Of a stretch of DNA of 64,000 bases, positions 23,423 to 34,363 are shown piece by piece (the first letter of the stretch is position 1; the number at the start of each line of letters is the position of its first letter). The notes below the pieces were generated by a model. That model was not told where the DNA came from. It ran no database searches and saw only the letters and a list, made by a program, of their open reading frames with translations. The position numbers and the translations under genes were made by a program. Source of the stretch: Phycomyces blakesleeanus NRRL 1555(-) (Eukaryota; Mucoromycota; Mucoromycetes; Mucorales; Phycomycetaceae); NCBI RefSeq assembly GCF_001638985.1, contig NW_017265170.1, positions 306,816-370,815 of the forward strand. The letters run 5' to 3'.

Positions 23423-24370
23423 GAGGCCTATACTAAGACCTGTAAAAAAACGGGCATATACTAAGTCCTCCACTCCAAAAGGATCAAAAGAAATCCGACC
23501 CTGAGGCCTATACTAAGTCCTGTCCAAAAATTACACAGGCATATACTAAGCCCTCCTCTCTCTCTAAAAAAACAACCAAAAAAAAAAAAGATGAACAAAC
23601 CGAAAGAACTCTGCATTGGAACCTGGACCTGGATTGAAGCAAGGCTGCGAACTGGAACAAGACTCTGGATCAGGACAAGGTATGAAATCCCTTTTTACAT
23701 ATATACATACAAAGCAAATGAAGTCTTTGATCAAAAACAAAAAACAAAAAAAAATGCTCAAAAAAAGAAGCTAAAAAAAAACAAAGAGCGAAAAGAGCAA
23801 TACCAAAACCCCTTTCTATTATTTTTTTCAATATCAAAACCCATCCTCTTATTACTATTCCATGAAATTGACTGGACAAAAAAAACCAAAAAAAAAAAAA
23901 GAATCAAAAAAAATCAAAATCAAAAATCAAAATCAAAATCAAAAAGTCCAAATTATCCCCTTTACTATGTGTGCTGTGTTCGGACAAAAAAATCAAAAAA
24001 AAATCAAAAAAAAAAATCAAAAAGTCCAAATTATCCCCTTTATTATGTGTGCTGTGTTTGGACAAAAAAAAAAGCAAAAAAAAAAAAGTCCGAATTATCT
24101 TTTTATTCTTTTCAATATCAAAATCATTCCCTTATTACTATTCCGTGAAATTGACTGGACAAAAAAAAGAATCAAAAAAAGAATCAAAATCAAAGTCCAA
24201 ATTATCCTCTTTATTATTTTTCAATATCAAAATCCTCCCCCTCCTCATATCACTCTTAGCTTATATTGACTGGACAAAAAAGAAGAAAAAAACGAACAAA
24301 AATAAAAGATCAAAAGAAAAATCAAATGGACCAAGAAAAAAAAACTGACTGGACTTGACTGGAACCGACT
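23423..24370. repeat. Compound minisatellite region
   Basis: Three nested repeat types are visible. An 80-bp unit beginning GAGGCCTATACTAAG occurs at 23423 and 23503. A unit with AGTCCAAATTATCCCCTTTA and TATGTGTGCTGTGTT occurs near 23944 and 24021. A 50-bp unit ending ATTGACTGGACAAAAA occurs at about 23828-23878 and 24111-24160, with a partial copy near 24264. All are separated by A-tracts with CAAAAATC words. The block ends in GACTGGA words near 24345-24380. Open frames here are compositional artefacts. Confidence 0.75.
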
Positions 24371-25454
24371 GGACTGGACTGAAGTAGCATGAACTTGACC
24401 ATCTTATATTATATTATATTATATTTAACTTATATTTCCTTTATAAAAATCTTTGAATAATAAAATTTCCCTCATATGTCTTTGGTATCCTATAAGAAGT
24501 TTACTGAATTAGAAAGCTCAAGGAAAGGGAGACTTTGTAAACAATTTAAGCAAGAAAAATATAAACTTTTAGAGCATAACTCACTTTCCTTCATAACACT
24601 AATAGCAGAGAATATACAAGGTGGTTTCTCATACATAAATAAGAAAATCAATTTAATTTTTTGAGGTGGTCACAGGTTAAATTAGAAAAAGTCAATCTTT
24701 CAAAAACGTGGTTCGTAATTTCCAAACAACATCATAATGATAATAGAAAGGGACATGGAGCGTGTTTTTGATGTGGCATAATGGTGTTCTTCAATATTCT
24801 CTTTAGCTGGTCATAATATAGAGCCAACCTATCTATAAAATCTCATGACAGCATGAATTTCATTGTACAGTACTGTTGAGTATAATAGAGAAAGAACAGG
24901 TATGCAGTTGATGAGAGTGATGCTTAGCACCGACAGAAGCTGTCATAAAAGTAAATAAATAAATAGTAGTATAAAGGCTGATTTTGGTTGGAATGTCTTT
25001 TCGGATTTCTGGATTTCCAGAAATGTCATTCGCCAAATGGAGCTTTACTAAAACTCACCAAAGGTACATACATACATGGCCATCCAAAAATGACAATGGC
25101 ACTTACAGTCAAAATGCAATTTTACCAAAAGCCTGTTATAAAAAATGAAAATAAAAAAGTAAAAGAGGTGTTAATAAAATAAAAGAAAAGGTAGTAATAA
25201 GAATAAGAATAATACTTAAACATTTGTATTTTATTTTTGTGAGTTAGTTTCTATCAGTATTCTCGTCTTTTGCTTTTTATTAATGCTGCCATCTTTTATT
25301 TTACTTTTGGTCATAAAGGGATTACCCTATGCCTCTCTCTAAAATCCTTTGTACCTTAAAAGATCACCTATTTCATTTGTATTAATAACCTTTATTTTCC
25401 ATATCTACTGTAGATTGTTTGATAATAGTCAGTTCTTACAAGGCTGTGATCATC
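24371..25454. other. Intergenic region with a dispersed-repeat fragment
   Basis: Contains a fragment (about 24620-24700: TTTGAGGTGGTCACAGGTTAA) that resembles 12765-12790 (TTTGAGGTAGTAACAGGTTAA), with similar flanks in the same order. A weaker match (AAGTTGATCTTTCAAAAC) is near 59500. No gene seen. Confidence 0.5.
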
Positions 25455-26369
25455 TTATTTGTCAAGCTTTGACTTTTTTTGGGTACCCTCAATAGACTGT
25501 TCCCCAGACTCGGTACTCTTGCTCTTATTTCTGATGGTTCTCTCTTCGTCCGAACTCAAGATTTCTATAACATCTTCGTGTTTTCTTTTCAGGGATCCTT
25601 GATTTTCGGTATTATTTCTTTTAGTTGCACGAGTTGGAAGTACTGATGGTCTTTCATCGTCGTCAATAACAATAGCAGCTGCCTTTTTAACTTTGGGCCT
25701 TTGGGTCTTTGTGCTGCTGTACCCGGGTAGGTATACTTGCCACCTTGGTTGCTTTGCCAAAATTCGATAACAGTGGACGAGATCGAAGTTTGTATTCATC
25801 TCGGCTGTGTAAAACTGGCCGGCCATTGACTCCTAAACTATTGTTTAGTTATGGTATAGATAGAAGAAGAAGAAAGACTATAGCCTGGACGTCAAGTACT
25901 TACATTGAGTTCTTCGTCGGGGCTGCAGAAGGGAGATCTTTTCACTTGAGTCATTAATCCAACATATTTAAGAACTGCGGTGTCTATAACTTCCCAACGA
26001 GTGGACAAGGAAAGAGTATTGCGATCTACAGTATCATCGGTAACAGATTCCTGGTAGTGTTTTGTTATTCTAGACCAAAGGGGTCCGCTTTTCTGAGCAC
26101 CACGAATTGCGTTTAATGAAATAGAAAGATAAGACCGGCAAAGTTGTTCATCCTCAATTACAGAGAATTCTTTTTTCGATAATGAAGATTCTTTTTTTTT
26201 TCATGTAAAAATACCAGCAACATTCGTAACCAAAATTACATTAACGCGACACTTTGTATTAGTTTTGGATCAAGATGACTTCTTTTTTTAAAAAAGACAT
26301 TCAGACATTACTTTTACTATTATTGGCAGCCTTTTGACGAACATTGGTGGTTGGGGATTTTTTGGTCAT
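25455..26369 (-). CDS. SANT/Myb-like DNA-binding protein (NAM-associated / PIF-Harbinger type)
   Basis: Three exons on the minus strand, 26369-26318, 26190-25904 and 25832-25455, join in phase to about 238 residues. Exon 2 carries a trihelix/SANT-like domain (FSVIEDEQLCRSYLSIS... GPLWSRITKHYQE... LSTRWEVIDTAV). Exon 3 continues with FDLVHCYRILAKQPRW. This is the order seen in NAM-associated or 'glutathione S-transferase T3-like' proteins, which derive from the Myb-like protein of PIF/Harbinger DNA transposons. The tail is basic and Ser/Glu-rich with two acidic IV/IL-IDDD/SSDEE motifs (VIDDDE, EILSSDEE) and KRKHED. It presumably binds DNA in the nucleus. The first exon (MTKKSPTTNVRQ) and its 127-nt intron, whose acceptor follows ten A, are less certain. 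It stands alone next to a repeat-rich desert with no transposase nearby. Confidence 0.65.
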
Positions 26370-28945
26370 TGATAATAGATGAGGAATTAAAAAAGAATAG
26401 TAAAATATTAGAACTTTTAAATTCGCATAAAAATTGTTTTTTTTTTAAAAAAAAATATATATCAAAGAAAGAATATCAAACAACTCTTATTTGCTGTTAT
26501 TTTTTATTTTATTTTTCATTTCCATCTGGAGTGAGAAGAAGATTATGCTTTTGATGGAAGAGATGGTACTAGGAGCAATTTATTGTCTAAATTCAATGCA
26601 GAAATAGTGTATTAAGCAATATTATTGGTTGATCTCCAAACTTGAATATCTTTGAAGATTCTGGATGAGCACCCCTTTTTTTAAAAAATAAAATAAAAAG
26701 GTACGGGTAGTTATAAATTAATTTGACTGGTTAATTTTATCTTGATCTTTGCCTTGAATTTTTGGGTCTGGCTATCCCAGCTGTAAATTGTACCATATTA
26801 AACCTGAATAGATCAATTATATATTAAATATACGTTTAAAAAATAATGTAATAACTATGAGGTTTTCGGTTGTATTTAAAGTTTTCACCGTACATGTACA
26901 GTAAGACTATATATGCAGCCTTTAACTTTTGGGTTTGCTTTATTTTTCTTTTGTCTTTGTTTTGCTTAAAAGCTTGGTGATTTAAGTACTCATTGATTCG
27001 GATGATTTCAAATATTTGTCTGTTTAATAGTAATATACTATTATTATGATGCACATAGTAAATCTGCTGTATTATGGAACTATTATATGTCTGAGCTTGT
27101 AGAAACTTTACTGTTACTTTGTGAAGGCTGAACTTCTTTTCACTTTTAGATTCATAATATATATATATATATATCTTTTAAAAAAAAAGACTATCTGATT
27201 AAGTTGGTGTCATATTTTGATAAAGGTTGTATGGAACGTTCAGTTGATGGTTACTCCTATTGCAGAGAATAATCTGAACGGAAAGTTAGATCATCTGGTT
27301 ATATATTATTGTGTTGTATTGTTAAAGCCTTATTTGATCCAAGTATACATGACGACAAGTAAAGAAAAAATGGGCTTATAAATAATAGACTGGTAATAGA
27401 AAGAAAATAGAATTACGGTGATGTGATGTGATAAATTTGTCTATAACATTTGCAAAAGTGGCTTTGAGTTAATTTGTGGAGAAGCATTAAACGAAAGATA
27501 GCTATCCTGGCAGCTTTCAATTAAAAATTAAATGAAATGAATAAAATAAGAAAGATATAGCTCTAGTGACAATATTAGAATATATTTGGGTTAAAGAGGT
27601 TGAACTTATTGTGTCCTTCAAAAGTAGTATGGCTGTTTTTCTTTTCTTTTTGATGAAATAATAATAATAATTAAAGTCTAGCAAGAACACCTCAAAGTTA
27701 TAATTTAACTTACTGTCCTACTGAAAAGCAAAATTTTCGGTTACTAGTTTACATATATGTAAAAAGGATAATGCCACAAAATACAAAAATATCAACATTG
27801 ATATTAAAGTGCCTTTGAAGAATATTATTCTATATACATTGGAGTACATTTAAACTACCTTTAATAGATCTATGTATGTATTTATATAAGTGTTCAATGT
27901 ATTTTGGACCTATTACTCTGAAGCGCCTTAGATAGTTGTTTGGAAAAGGAGCAGAAACCATTCAAATGTAGGCGTATATGACAAGTACCTTTGTAGGCTT
28001 ATTTGAAGCAAGTGTTCAAAAAAAAAAAAGGAATGCATGTTGGAAATGATCGATATTGAAGTACAGCCAAAACCAAAATAAATAAATAAATAAATAAATA
28101 AATAAGAAATTACACTTATTTTAGAAAAATTATAAATTAGTATAGAAATGAATATTCTACTTATTTAAAGTTTTTGTTCTTTTGAAATATAGACAACCAC
28201 AAAGCTCTTGGCAAACGACCACAAAAGCTTACAATACAAAGTGTCTTGATTGCAATATATATATATATATATTCAACAAATGGAAAATGCTTTTATTGTA
28301 TTAGTATTTCTTAAAAGTGCGCCACAGTTGTTGAAAAAAATAAATTAAAGACCAAATAATTTTGACTCTGCGTATAGAAGCAGTCGGAATTTGGTAGTTT
28401 TTTTTTTATATATATTTATTTATTAAGAAATATTACCAGGGCTGAGTGATTATGGTTGCACCAAAAACATATAATAAAAAATAAAGGGCATACATCTCTC
28501 TCTCTGTGTGTGTGTGTATCCAAGAGCCTTTCAAATTAGTTTGACATTTCCGTACTCAAAACCAAACTCACTATATTTATTTTTGTATTTGTACTTGAAA
28601 ATACAGCTTATTATTAATCAGCTAGATAGAGGCTTATTTGTCTCTAATGTACATATTGCATTATCACGATAGAAAATAGGGCTGAGAAAATTTCTTTGGT
28701 ATTATGACTCCAAGACATCTTTACAGTGAAAGAAAGAAAAAAATATATCCAAATCCAACAACCAAGCCCCTTTGACTTTCAGCCTTGACAGCCATATCTA
28801 TAATTGGAACTCTTGCTTTTTTTTGTTTTGTCTTTTATTTTTTTCAGATATAAATACGGAGCCGACAGAATACAATCCGGGTTCTTGCATCCTTTTTCTT
28901 CCGTGATCAAAAACCGATAGTTCTCCTATAGGAAAGAAAGATCGT
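26370..28945. other. Intergenic region, no gene seen
   Basis: About 2.6 kb of AT-rich DNA with TA runs (27164-27174, 28253-28271) and an (AAAT)n array at about 28078-28107. ORFs are short and low-complexity. The C-rich lines after 28740 probably include the promoter of the following gene. Confidence 0.55.
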
Positions 28946-30972
28946 ATGAAGTGTGATATTCTCTTTATTGTGTGTATCCTGGTTGGTCTGGTCTTTGCCC
29001 AAGATACTCTTGTTCCAACATCACAAGCAGCTACAGAAGATGTATCCACTCCAACTTCCCCAATTGAATCTAGTGCGGTAGCCACACCTACAGCCACACC
29101 TACAGCCACCTCAAGCGCAACAGCATCCACATCCCTTTCTGGGTGTTTTTCTGATAGCCCATTCTCGACCACAGACTACTTTGCCGATAGCAAACTCACA
29201 GACCCATTGCGTGAGTATTCATTCGTTTATTCTTTAAATCACTAACCACTACAGAGAAGAAGAAGGATTGTGTCTGACATTAATTTTCTATTATAGAAAG
29301 CTCATCATTATTCAAGGTTACCTATGCGAATACATACAAGACTGTTCAGAACATCATCTTGGGAGAATACTATATTTTGTATTGCACCCAGACAAAACCC
29401 AACTTAACAGATGTTCAATCAAAGTCATATATCCAAATTCCTGTTACAAACTTTGCTGCAGTTGATACGCGTGTGATTGGATTTTTGGATGTAAGAAGGC
29501 ACATTTATTATATGCATGAAAAGTTGTGAAACAAACATTTGGAAACTAATTTTTTTCTTTCTCTTGTCTGATTCGGGTTTTTCTTATTGTAATTCTTGTA
29601 GCTTCTTGGACACAGCAATAATATCGTTTATATAGGCGACACTGGTAATCTTACCTCCCCATGCGTTACTCCCACGCCAGCTTACTTTGACCAGGCTGGA
29701 ATCATTGACCGTACACGATATGATCTGGCCATATATCCCACAACATCAGTAAACGATCCAAAGGGTGTTGGTCTTGGAATGAACTATGAGTCCTCTCCTC
29801 TGGCAGTGAGTATCTGTCTTTTAACTATGTATATACCAAACTAAATCCATGTGCCTGTCTAGACTGCAGAGTGGATCAAATACATCGCTTTATTTACAAA
29901 CCAGGAAAAGGCATCTGAAGTAATCTTCAACAAGATCAAAGCAAACTACGAGGTTTATCGTAACAGCATCAATCAAGCTGATATACCATGGCGACGCAAT
30001 ATAACCTTTATGTCCTATGATCCTTCTTCAACCCAATTCAATGTCCCCAACAACATCTATTTCCAGAACCTCACAGCTGATGCAGGCGCAAAGATCACAG
30101 TTCCTTTGGTAGCACGCCCGGGATCTCCCTTGACTATGAAGGGCCAGATGCAGAACTCTTCGGTCGTAATTGATCTCAGTCCTTCATCTTCGTTTAAGAA
30201 CAACTTTGATGATTGGCAATCATGGATGGGTTATTCAGAAAGTAGTGTAAATGCAGCTGCAGACGCTGCGTTTCGGCGTTATGAAACAATCAAGCCCTAT
30301 GTAAACGATCCAGAAGGTCCTCCATTCGAGCGTAACAGTCAACTTTGGCGTCTTGACTTGGTTGCCAGCAGTGACTCATCAGGTAAATCACTTTTCTTTA
30401 ATGTTAATACTGAAGTCTACAGATTCAATACTCACAAATATGTATGTATATATGTAGATTGGTGGACAAGAGGATTCGCTCGTCCTGATTTATTGATCCA
30501 AGACTTAATCGAAGCGCAGTTCCCTAATTTCTTCAGCAACAGAGATAGGGTATTTTTGCGTCACTTTTCGGATAATGAGTCGATTCAGACCAAGTCAGCC
30601 GACCAGTATGGCTGTACTGTTGATAATTTGGCAACAACATCCTTTGTAACTTACTCCAACGATGTATCGGATGTACCTGTACTTTCGATCAGCTCTACTT
30701 TCCCCAAGGCTGGCGTCATTGGACTCGGTGTCGCTGGTGGGCTGGTGGCCTTGGCGTGTGTGGCCGGTGGATTTTTGGCATTGAAGCGTAAGATCAAGGA
30801 CAGACGTCTGAAGCAATTCAACCCACTTGAAGAAGATCACCCGGATAACAATCCTCACTTGGATCGTCAACCGATGATGCTTGGAGCTTCTCACAATGAG
30901 CCAAGTTCACCAATATTAGATACCAAGGATGAACATGATCAAGAGGACTACTCTAAGCGTCATATTGTATAA
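28946..30972 (+). CDS. Type I membrane protein with periplasmic-binding-protein-like ectodomain
   Basis: Five exons, 28946-29210, 29297-29490, 29602-29805, 29863-30382 and 30458-30972, join in phase to 565 residues. Residues 1-19 form a signal peptide (MKCDILFIVCILVGLVFAQ), followed by a Thr/Ser/Ala/Pro-rich stalk with a repeated TPTAT. The ectodomain reads like a class III (TroA/BtuF-type) substrate-binding fold: VTNFAAVDTRVIGFLDLLGH early, RYDLAIYP in the middle, then TAEWIKYIALFTNQEKASEV. A transmembrane helix lies near 481-503 (VIGLGVAGGLVALACVAGGF), followed by KRKIKDRR and a 60-residue acidic cytosolic tail. Bacterial relatives bind metal chelates or cobalamin for ABC importers; here it would be anchored in the plasma membrane facing out, with unknown ligand. 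The fold call rests on motif resemblance only. The last intron (75 nt) is in frame without stops. Confidence 0.6.
30383..30457 (+). other. In-frame 75-nt intron without stop codons
   Basis: The sequence has a GTAAAT donor and a TATGTAG acceptor but is a multiple of three and fully open, so retention would insert 25 residues before DWWTRGFARP. Splicing gives ASSDSS-DWWTRG. The TATGTATGTATATATGTAG end is a typical local 3' splice site, so I treat it as an intron. Confidence 0.6.
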
Positions 30973-30975
30973 CTA

Positions 30976-30990
30976 GGGGGGGGGGGGGGG
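30976..30990 (+). repeat. G15 homopolymer just after a stop codon
   Basis: Fifteen consecutive G start three bases after the TAA of the preceding gene, in its 3' UTR. It is the only such G run in an AT-rich window and may be a sequencing-sensitive site. Confidence 0.85.
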
Positions 30991-31148
30991 AGTACCATTG
31001 TTGGCTTTGCAATCAATCAGTGTGACCATGCAAGCTGACCCATAAAATACAAAATAAAAATAAATATTTGATAAAAATTGAATTTCTTACTGCCTTTATC
31101 CATCTATTTTTCTTTCTTTCTTTCTTTCGTTTGGCTACTTACAAAGAA

Positions 31149-31454
31149 ATGTACCCTTTTATTCAATTGCCTGCTACCTGTGAACTGTGTGGAAACTGGA
31201 TTCCTCAGCATTTGGTATATAAAAAAAAGATTAATTTGTATAATTCTATCTAAACAAATGGCATACAGTCTGATTGTCCTCGTAATGGTGTCCATCCCTC
31301 TCAATGGACTCTCTACCCACATAGTCACCAGATTAAAGATGGTGGGGACTCTATCCATACCCATAAAATTCCATATATCTATGCTGTATCGCCCAGACCA
31401 TGTACAGAAACCAATTCATACAAAATCGACTTTCATAACAGCCATAAAGTTTAA
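31149..31454 (+). CDS. Possible small Cys-containing protein
   Basis: Candidate two-exon gene, 31149-31214 and 31269-31454, giving 83 residues. It starts MYPFIQLPATCELCGNWIPQ (a C-x2-C pair) and, after a 54-nt intron (GTATAT...ATACAG), continues SDCPRNGVHPSQWTLYPHSH. The spliced frame has no stop and is rich in His, Cys and Pro, which could mean metal binding. No family is recognised and no promoter is evident; the region might instead be downstream UTR of the preceding gene. Confidence 0.25.
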
Positions 31455-31795
31455 GAGGTACTACCTTTGAACTTTGGAAAAGCCGTACAACCTAAAGTTC
31501 TCTTAACAGAAAAATGATAATAATCACAAATAACTATCCCCCCCACAACTTTCCACTATATCTTCTTGTACATATCCTTCCAATCATAATAAAATCAATA
31601 CAATCAATACAATCAATACAATCACATTATGCATTCTATTGTCGAAATGAGTCATGACAAAGGTTATGCCGTGACAGCCAATGTGTCACTTTTTATGCCA
31701 CCAATCATTATAGGCGGAGTACATACATAAAAAAGGGAAAGGAATGCGGAATAAACCAGGAAGAAAAAATATGTAATTTTACTATTGGTATTGCT

Positions 31796-33285
31796 CTAAG
31801 GATGCATACCAAAACCAACAAGATCTTCTCCAAGACATCCCTTGTCCCGCTCAATACCAATAGTGGACCATTCGGATCCATAATGATGTCCAGGATAAAC
31901 TACTACTCGATCATCTAGTTTTCCAAGCGTATATCTAAGTGTGTGCTCCATAACTTTACGATTTCCACCTGGAAGATCTGTTCTGCCACACAGCCCACAA
32001 AGAAGCGTGTCTCCTGCAATTAGCCGACTTTCTTGAATTAAGACCGATTGTGATCCAGGGGTATGGCCAGGCGTGTGTAGGAATCTAAGGGTCGTCTTTC
32101 CCACAGTCAACGTCTCTGTGACTGCTGTACAGGTTGGTGCAATGCGGTTGGGAGGAATGGAAGGATTGTGTTGGAGGATTTCGTCAATGTCGTCTGAATG
32201 AACATATGCTTTTATATGAGGCACTCGTTTGAGAAGTGTACTAAGACCAGAGATTTTGATTGGAAATGCAAATAATGCAGGAGGAGATCCACCCACATGG
32301 TCGAAATGGGAATGGGTCACAATTGCAGCTACTAGATTATAACCATGTTCATCAATAATCCGTAAAATACCATCAACATCCCAGCACTGTTCTACATTAG
32401 AGAGAGAGATATCCAAAGAAATAAAGCAGACAAAATATTAACAAAAATAATAATAAACTATGTTCTCTTATTTCTTCTTTCTGTTTTGACTTTTGATTAA
32501 CTAGAATTCTATGCAAAAGACTTGCCGCATCCACCACCACACATTGCTTGGTATCATTGTCTACAATGACATGGATAATGTTGCGCATATGATTAGCGAA
32601 TTCATATATGCGATTCTGAATGGGATTGCGAAAGTTGCGCTCAACGCAAATATCGCGCCCGGATATGATTTGAAGAATGTTGAATCCCATGGATGAGTTG
32701 TCTTGATCGATTATAGTTTTTGCTATTCGGGTACTAATGAACTTTGCATTTTCTGGATCCTTTTGTTGTTGTTGTTGTTGTTGTTGTAGTGGTAGTGGTA
32801 GTTTATTTTAGAGACAAGTATTATATATTGGTAGTAGTTGATATAATATACCTTTTCAAGGGCTTTTTGATAATAATTCATGGCTTCTTTGTAGTCGCCT
32901 AGTTTTGCTGTAGCATCTGCATATCGAAAATAAGCCTGGTTTGTTTGTTTTTTTTTGTTTGTTTTTTTTTTGTTTGTTTTTTTTGTTTTTGTTTGGATGA
33001 GTTTGCTTGACGAATTTGATATTCCATTTGTACCTTTGACCACATTGGAGCTAGCTGTATGGCGCGTGTGGCATCATGCCTTGCTATTTTGTACTGATAG
33101 CTACGGAGAAAACTAGAGCTGCGGTTTGAATAAAGTAATGCGAGATAGTCTCGACTGCTGTCGGCAGCTCCTTCAATAGCTTTTGTATACTCTGCTGCTG
33201 CCTCAGCATAGAGGTGTCTTTCATAAAGATCATTTGCTCGACTGGTTATACGATAACTCTTATGATTAGGAGCAGGTGGGTTCAT
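31796..33285 (-). CDS. TPR domain fused to metallo-beta-lactamase-fold hydrolase (glyoxalase II-like)
   Basis: Four exons on the minus strand, 33285-33034, 32935-32852, 32759-32526 and 32386-31796, all in phase, give 386 residues. The N-terminal 120 residues are TPR repeats (ANDLYERHLYAEAAAEYTKA, LLYSNRSSSFLRSYQYKIAR, AYFRYADATAKLGDYKEAMN). From about residue 150 follows a metallo-beta-lactamase fold with its full metal set: THSHFDH at 214-220, TPGHTPGS, AGDTLLCG and VYPGHHYG. That is the HxHxDH-H-D-H pattern of hydroxyacylglutathione hydrolases and relatives, which hydrolyse thioesters with two metal ions. Exon 3 has no break between DPENAKF (end of the TPR) and the hydrolase start, so this is one protein rather than two genes. 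Intron 3 starts with GC. The TPR part probably binds a partner protein; the substrate is unknown. Confidence 0.8.
32387..32525 (-). other. GC-AG intron in the TPR-hydrolase gene
   Basis: On the minus strand the exon ends GTGGATGCG and the intron begins GCAAGT; it closes at GTAGAACAG before TGCTGGGATG. The join gives VVVDAA-CWDVDGIL in phase 0, which fits the family pattern before the HxHxDH motif. No GT donor nearby does this. Confidence 0.65.
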
Positions 33286-33770
33286 ATTGATGTTAAATTA
33301 AAAGAGAGTTAATCCAAATCAAAATTTTATTATTGGGTAAACTTCTAACAAGAAAAAATAATATATAATCTACCTTTAATTATAAGGACTTTTTTTTTTC
33401 TTTAAAAAAAAAATTGTCTCAATTTAATTGTATTGACTAGATTTAAGTTGAATTTCTCCTCAAAAGGAATGAAATAGCATGGTCAATATGTAAAAATAGA
33501 AAACGCATGGGAGTAAGAATATATATAAAAAAAATTGAATTGTCCATCTCACTCTACCCGTTATTCCCAACCCGCCACGTGCAAGTTGAGTGACAACAAG
33601 CCAGCACATAATTTAATCACCCATTATGCTCGTGTGAATTGGTTCAATATGACCTTTTTGTCTTTTTCTTCTTATTTTTTATTTTGAATGATCTTTTTTG
33701 TTTTTTTTTTTTTTGTTTTTCTGGCTTTTTTTTTCTTCGAGTAAAAAAAAAAAAGAAATCTTGTCTTTAC
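33286..33770. promoter_or_regulatory. Divergent intergenic region with an E-box
   Basis: This 485-nt stretch separates the divergent TPR-hydrolase gene (minus) and the small gene at 33771 (plus). A CACGTG E-box is at 33576-33581 within GCCACGTGCAAG, the target type of bHLH factors. The remainder is A/T homopolymer. Confidence 0.4.
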
Positions 33771-34223
33771 ATGTACAGCCATTGGGATTCTAGAGCACAG
33801 ACCGTCAGTAAGCTCAAGTGGTACAAACTTTCCGATTTGATCAATTACTGTCATGGTGTGCGCGATTATGTAATTGGGAGTACTGCAAAATTGTCGTTGT
33901 CGTATATGCCAAAGCTTCAAGCACAAGAAATATTCTTTGGCCAACGATTGAGGTTTCCCGAAGATGAAATTTACCTGTCTGAAGGTGTCGGTGAATGGAA
34001 CATTCGTATCGATCGGCTCGCACTCATCCTCAGTACTCTCTTCAGCACCAACAAAATCGAGAGAAAATATCCAGACATAACAACCCAAGGTGAAGCTGAA
34101 CTTGTGGTTCTGAGCTGTATTGATGATATCCTCAAGGCCATAGAGCTTCATAATGATGTCTTTGACCAGGTTGAATTTGAAAGGCGCTATGAATTAGCTT
34201 GGGGAGTGTTTTCCTCAGAATAG
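33771..34223 (+). CDS. Hypothetical protein, 150 residues
   Basis: A single open frame starts at the ATG at 33771; upstream in-frame sequence is only poly-Phe/Lys low complexity. The protein is well mixed and looks foldable: KLKWYKLSDLINYCHGVRDY, then LRFPEDEIYLSEGVGEWNIR, then helical IDRLALILSTLFSTNK and a Glu-rich end (VFDQVEFERRYELAWG). No signal peptide or membrane segment. I do not recognise the family. A TACAG acceptor lies just inside the start, so an upstream exon cannot be excluded and this could be the 3' part of a longer gene. Confidence 0.5.
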   Translation: MYSHWDSRAQTVSKLKWYKLSDLINYCHGVRDYVIGSTAKLSLSYMPKLQAQEIFFGQRLRFPEDEIYLSEGVGEWNIRIDRLALILSTLFSTNKIERKYPDITTQGEAELVVLSCIDDILKAIELHNDVFDQVEFERRYELAWGVFSSE

Positions 34224-34363
34224 AATTTACATTGAATATCGTTAAAGACAAGGATGAAGTATGAGGATGATTGGTGGATTTTATTGAATTCTTATAGAAA
34301 ATAAACAAAGCAAAAAAAAATTAAAAAATAATAATGATAATAATAATGAGATGGTGTATTTAT

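Noticed and set aside
23564..24348. Lys/Asn-rich ORFs of up to 185 codons
   Set aside because: They are translations of A-tracts and minisatellite units.
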